Positions 56,100 to 60,969 of a stretch of DNA of 60,969 nt are shown here, piece after piece. A program made the position numbers and the translations under genes. Every line of letters starts with the position of its first letter. Position 1 is the stretch's first letter. This DNA comes from Phoronis australis (lineage: Eukaryota > Phoronida > Phoronidae): assembly GCA_002633005.1 (NCBI GenBank), contig NMRA01000627.1, positions 154,561-215,529 on the forward strand. The letters run 5' to 3'. The notes beneath the pieces are model-generated. The model searched no databases and had not been told where the DNA came from. It saw nothing but the letters and a program-made list of their open reading frames with translations.

Positions 56100-58745
56100 T
56101 ACAGTTAGATCGTTTCACAACACTAACACGCAACAAATGTCCTCAGTTGTAGAGTGTTTCTCAAGTTTGTGACATTTTTATGTTAAAACATAGACATAAC
56201 ATCTCTTGATAAGCTTGAAGTTTATAGTAAAGTGAAATGTTTTACTTGTAAGAGAAACACTGAGATTAGATAATTCCATGGTCAATAGTTTGTGTGCATG
56301 ATACACCGAAACCCATTCACACATGTACGCTGACACGTATATTAACAAACCCATGAGAGTAATCTCAGGTTTTTTGCATGAAAGTCACCATGTCTTAAAA
56401 TACGCAGTATCAGTGTAATGAGAAGCAAAACTTTCAAAGCGTTCCTACAGTGAATACTTACGCTTTTTAAGGTTCTAGACCGTGTACAAAATTTTTATGA
56501 CAAAAATCTAAAAAAGAGATACTTATTTTCGGGAACAATTGAAGAAATTTGAATTTTAAATAAAAAATAGTGTTTTATTTTTTACGTTAGGCAACTCTTA
56601 CACTAACACTGTTTGCAGACAGTCTCTAGCGAACTTCTCAGAACATGAAATGATTGATGGTGCTGTCACAGATTAAGTGGGTTAGTTGCTCTTCATGAGC
56701 TTGGCGAAATGTGTATTGGATGAGATGCTTGTTGTCGTAACAACGCGCATGTTCAGCATGCGAGTCCCAAAGTAAAAAAAAAACAATAAACAAAACAAAT
56801 GATCAGCATGACTGTCTTTACAATTAATATTACTCGTCTTTGAATATTTAAAATAGGCTGCGATACACGGGATAATTTACTGTTATTATTTGACGGGTTA
56901 GTCACAGTCTGACTCTTAGCGTAGGGTGGACAAAAGGCCAAATATTAGCGTATGGGTTGCCTCAAATGTCTGAAAACTACGAGATGGTAAAAACATTTGA
57001 CACGCTGGATTCCAGCATTTACTGTATGTCGATATCCAATTATTGGATGAACGATGAAACAGTTTTGCAATGTTGCATTGCTTGTTGTGGTGGCGATCAG
57101 GATAGTAATGTTTGTTTTGTGGCATTGCGGTAAAGAGTTTTGTCTTCTTAAGAATGACATACATGAGCACTACAGCAAATATAGAATCAACATTCGCCAT
57201 CATTTTCATGAGCAAAGTAGCTGTAACAAGAGTTGCGCCCAGTAACAAATTATATTAGTTTTTATACATTGTTCATTTGATTAAACTTGATGGCGAGTAA
57301 AAGTAATTCGTTGATCCTTCAGGGTACATTTGTCTTGTATCTTGTATGGCATCGTTGGTGAAGTAAAGCGCCCAGTATAAGTGGCCCCAACCTTAAGTTT
57401 TTCAGTATGACTTATAGCTTTGGGTGGACAAACAGCCAGTTATTGGGTGTGCGATGAAACAGCTTCGGCAATCAGGATATTAATGTTTGCTTTGTGGATC
57501 TGTGGTAAGTAGTTTTTGTTTTATTATGTACCACGCACATGGGCACTACACCAAATATTGAATAGAAATTTGCCATGGTTTTCATTGGCAAAGTATCTGT
57601 AACGGGAGTTTCGTCCAGTAACAAAGTATAATAGTGTTACCGAATTGTTTTTTGATGGACCTCTATGTCGAGAAAAAGTAATTGGCTGATCCCTCACTGT
57701 ATATTTATCCTGTACCTTTTATGGCATGATTGATGCGTATTGGGCAAATCGGCCATTGAAGCCTTTCAAAGTTATACCGGACCTTTTTGATAAGTCTGTG
57801 AGTTTTACCAAAATCTACAGAATAAGTAAAAAACGGTAAAACCTGATTTTGACTGTTTTCCAATCCATCCTTAATTGGGTCACGTGGGTAACCACGCGAC
57901 GGTATCAAAATTCCATTGATTATGTTCTTGATGAAGTCTCAAGAACGCTGCTTCAGTTTTCTAAGTTACCAATTCATAGATCTTTTGTGCAGCTTTTGAA
58001 AATCGTAACATTTCTTAGAGAAATACAATTCGTAACAGGCCTGTATAGCGCGTACAGTTCAGTGTCTTTAAGCTTCATATGAACCCACTCTGCTCTATCT
58101 GAGGTATCATAGGCGCTTCCCAAAGAAATAGATTTAAAAATTGCGGAACGAGCATTGGCAAGTGCGCCTATTCGATGACGTCATTAAGTCTTGGTGAGAT
58201 TTGGCTTAGAAATTTGGTTCAAGTGTTTACACATTGTTCAGTTACTTTGATTAGGTTTTACTTTTTGTAAATTGAAATGTTAATATTTTCTGATTATCCA
58301 TTGCATCCTTTCAATTGTTTCTGTAAAGTGTATCTTCTTTGCTCAAATTTTACAAAAGCTGATTTTTAAATAAATTTTGTTCCTTAAGCAACATCTGGAT
58401 GTTTGAAAGTGTTTTCTAAACATACAAAAACTGAGGTGTGATGAATCACAACAGTCATGTTTTAAACATTCGTTGCAAATCTGAATAAATATAGTGACGG
58501 AGTAATTTGATCATTAGACATCATTTGGTAATTAAAATGAAAACTGTCAGCATTTACAGCAGTGTGGCAAACATTCTATAACTTCTATGTTTTTCATCAT
58601 TCGGAAATTCGTGACAGAAATATTTAATCATCAGCGAATTTTTCAAAATCGTAGTTCAACAAGGTACATGTTGAAGCTCACAGTCAAGTCTGGTCTGAGG
58701 TCTTATTCACAAACAAGTTGGATTCGTGGCAATAAGTCGCCAACG
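56100..58745. repeat. Type-B upstream spacer of gene 4
   Basis: Paralogue of 34225-40330 lacking the two large insertions at 34945 and 36979. Contains two copies of the 38.4/38.8 kb segment. The frame at 56916-57248 (minus, 110 codons) overlaps this repeat and is not conserved. Confidence 0.75.
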
Positions 58746-59280
58746 ATTCTATGCAGGCTTAAAGGGCCAAGGCTCGGCAAAAAAGCTAAATCTACAGAAA
58801 CTACAAACAACAGTCCCTCTCTACCTCTAAGCCAAATGCCACTTAGGCGTCAAAGAGGAGAGTATTATATGTCGAGCGTACTGAAATGATAAAGAGGAGA
58901 GTATTATATGTCGAGCGTACTGAAATGATAGAGACACTGGCCTTGAAAGCAGTGCATGGCGGACAGATAACGGCGAGAATTGCAAATTTGTGAGAGAACC
59001 CGAACTTCCAAAAATCTATCCCCTTCTAAAATAATGATTGTTCATCCATGAAAAATCCTGCCCATGTGTCACATACTGAGCCACAACACCACGTTCCTCA
59101 CAATATCTTTTTTATCACTCCAGTTGGTCTGCTCACTCAGCTTGTCCGGAACCTGCTTTGCAGGTTGTTATATGTCCCCAATAATTCCAAAATTGCGTTT
59201 TGGTCGTACAACGATAATGCCCTGTTAAATGAAATTTCAAGAATCGGGAGAAACTTTCAAACATTTATACATACACAGCA
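58746..59280. repeat. Start of array unit 5
   Basis: Matches 40330-40680. Contains a perfect 39-bp tandem duplication (58852-58890 and 58891-58929) and the empty or deleted site of the hairpin-word element (59162-59180). Confidence 0.7.
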
Positions 59281-60350
59281 CTGATTTGTAGTTTAAGCGC
59301 AAACAATCTAAAATTACAACTTCTTCATAAAACAAATTCCTAACATTTCTTCTCGCATTTTTCGCGTGAGCAGCTCATTAGTGGTATTTGCCATACTCAA
59401 AACGTTTGTGTTTTAATAGGAGATTGCTGATTGTTGGGCTCCCGGCGAAAGCGTGTAGCGCCCTTATAGGGCATTATCGTTTTGCCATTGAAAATGATAT
59501 TTTTATCAAATGAGTTAAGACTTCTTGATATTATGTAGCTCTGACTATAGCTACAAAAATACTTGTGTCTTGTGGTTATATGGGTTCGAAAAGATTTAAA
59601 TATGTAACTGTGGTTTCGCTTGTAGACACTTCGCTGTCGTTGTCCAGTTTGATTTAGAAACCCACCGACTCGTGCTATATGCTCACTACACGCTCTGTAT
59701 CACTGCTTGTTGTGAAACTTTCAACCTTCGTGGAGCCCTTTATCAAATAGCTTTTTAACTGGTCGTTTTTACCTGTAAAGCTTCACATTTTCCGAACAAA
59801 TATTTAGTGGCCTGGAACACGAAAACTCTTAAAATACATTTCAAACAAATTGTGGCGAATCTTATTCAGTATGTTAACGTGAGATTTATTCATTTTAATA
59901 CTGCCGGAATTTTTAGAAATGAAATGTTAGACTATATCACAAACAACATCAAAACTTTTTCATCCTAATGACGTTTCCAAATTCTCCGCCCCTACTAAAA
60001 TATTTGCTCACTGCACTCAAAGAATTAGCCATTAAGTATTAGTTAATAATCGTCATTGTCTTATTTACATCCAAGATCACATTTCTATATAAGGAAATGC
60101 GCTACGTCTATGTCTTGCCATACCAAAAAAGAGACATGCTTTTACATTGTGGTATAACAATCGACGAAGTGACCAGCAGCTAATAGAATTTTTTTGAAAT
60201 TTGAAACAAAAAGGAAAATCCTTTGCAAACAACAGTGTGATTTCTTTTTCAATTGCTCTAAGACACATTGAGTAATGCAATTTAGCCTGTTTTTAGTATT
60301 CTTTACCACATTAATTCATGCCACAAACTCGTGCAGTACTTTTTCACGTT
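59281..60350. repeat. Array unit 5: downstream flank of a fifth gene
   Basis: 59281-59543 is about 97 percent identical to 28712-28973, and 59545-60330 aligns with 14350-15140 and 42700-43490. A fifth gene would be expected to the right of the window, beyond the LTR element. Confidence 0.7.
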
Positions 60351-60377
60351 TTCCCCCGTGCGTGGGTGGGCGCAGGT

Positions 60378-60743
60378 TGTTACAGACCGGTGCTAATAGC
60401 TTTCGGTGCGAAGATTGACTGAAGATTGGTTCGAGTTAATCCTTTATTAATCTGTGACGGGACGTTCGTAACTTTACGCTTATTGTTATTCTTATTTAGT
60501 TGCAAATGTTCAGTTATTCTTATGCTAATGTCTTTGTTGCGTCTCTGTTCGCCTTTGTTACGGGGGCATGTGGGTGCGACTGTATGTGTCGGGCAATTCG
60601 CTAGCGACAGGCTTAGGAGAAGGGTGTTTCCTTCTTTTGCTTTCATGGAAAGTTGATGTTATCATGTGCAAATTGAACTGAAACGAATGCCTGGTGAGAG
60701 AAAATACATATTTTGAGGTTCAGTGGAGACTTGCTCTGTTACA
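60378..60743 (+). mobile_element. 5' LTR of a retrotransposon
   Basis: 366 bp bounded by TGTTACAG and CTCTGTTACA (TG...CA). It is followed after TT by a tRNA-Lys-type primer-binding site, which defines the LTR end and orientation. The second LTR lies outside the window. Frames inside the LTR are not genes. Confidence 0.75.
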
Positions 60744-60745
60744 TT

Positions 60746-60758
60746 TGGCGCCCAACGT
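60746..60758 (+). other. Primer-binding site, tRNA-Lys type
   Basis: TGGCGCCCAACGT is complementary to the 3' end of tRNA-Lys (13 matches), two bases after the LTR. Confidence 0.7.
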
Positions 60759-60969
60759 AAATCGAACAAACCAGAACTTTTCTCTGACGACGTCTGTAAA
60801 ATTATGACCGTGCTACGGCCTTGCATGGAAAGTTGAACTGCTTGCTGACTTTACAAGATTTATGTCGCGACTCGGGTAAGAATTTTCTGGAAAGGACAAT
60901 GTCTTAATTTGCTACTGTGGTCACAAGTTCGTGGTGGTGTCTGGAACGGATCCTCGTGCTCGCCAAGAA
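60759..60969 (+). mobile_element. Retrotransposon leader, truncated by the window end
   Basis: Untranslated region downstream of the primer-binding site. No gag frame begins before the window ends. Confidence 0.5.

Noticed and set aside
60380-60656. Frames on both strands near the right end
   Set aside because: Both lie within the LTR; no homology or start context.

Overview
The window is AT-rich animal genomic DNA with small exons, GT-AG introns, AATAAA poly(A) signals, a 545-base assembly gap (35454-35998) and many old transposable elements: LTR retroelements, a Penelope-like element, a LINE fragment, TIR elements and a tRNA-like SINE. Nothing supports a prokaryotic or viral source. A marine invertebrate is my guess from the element types and gene families; the phylum cannot be fixed from the sequence.

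The core of the window is a tandem array of four paralogous genes on the minus strand (15883-18778, 30136-34201, 44326-46764, 53636-56068), plus the flank of a fifth unit cut by an LTR retroelement at 60378. Each gene has three coding exons. Exon A encodes a signal peptide, a coiled-coil stalk and the N-terminal half of a C-type lectin-like domain (CTLD, cysteines C1-C3). Exon B encodes one whole TLDc domain. Exon C encodes the CTLD C-terminal end (C4-C6 and the YICEL terminus). Both introns are phase 1, so exon B is a symmetric 1-1 cassette placed where the CTLD long loop region should be. The predicted product is a secreted, probably oligomeric lectin-like scaffold displaying a TLDc domain at the usual ligand-binding position. 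I know of no description of this architecture. It is the strongest candidate here for something new.

Genes 1 and 3 resemble each other, as do genes 2 and 4, in coding sequence and in upstream flanks. This suggests an A-B-A-B array made by duplicating a two-gene block. Gene 3 is a pseudogene (frameshifts in exon A, nonsense codon in exon B, lost poly(A) signal). Genes 1, 2 and 4 look intact (predicted 373, 370 and 398 residues).

Left part (1-13.7 kb): a poorly defined plus-strand locus with candidate exons near 1458, 7553, 8571 and 10408. It is interrupted by palindromic CTTAAG arrays, a 1.43 kb fold-back TIR element and a 395 bp MITE, and followed by an LTR-retrotransposon pol relic (12036-12780). 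An internally shortened inverted copy of this locus lies at 20.2-21.7 kb. The intergenic spacers of the array repeat one another, and paralogous empty sites date several insertions as later than the duplications: a solo LTR (25853-26734) and a TTAA-flanked element (34945-36802).
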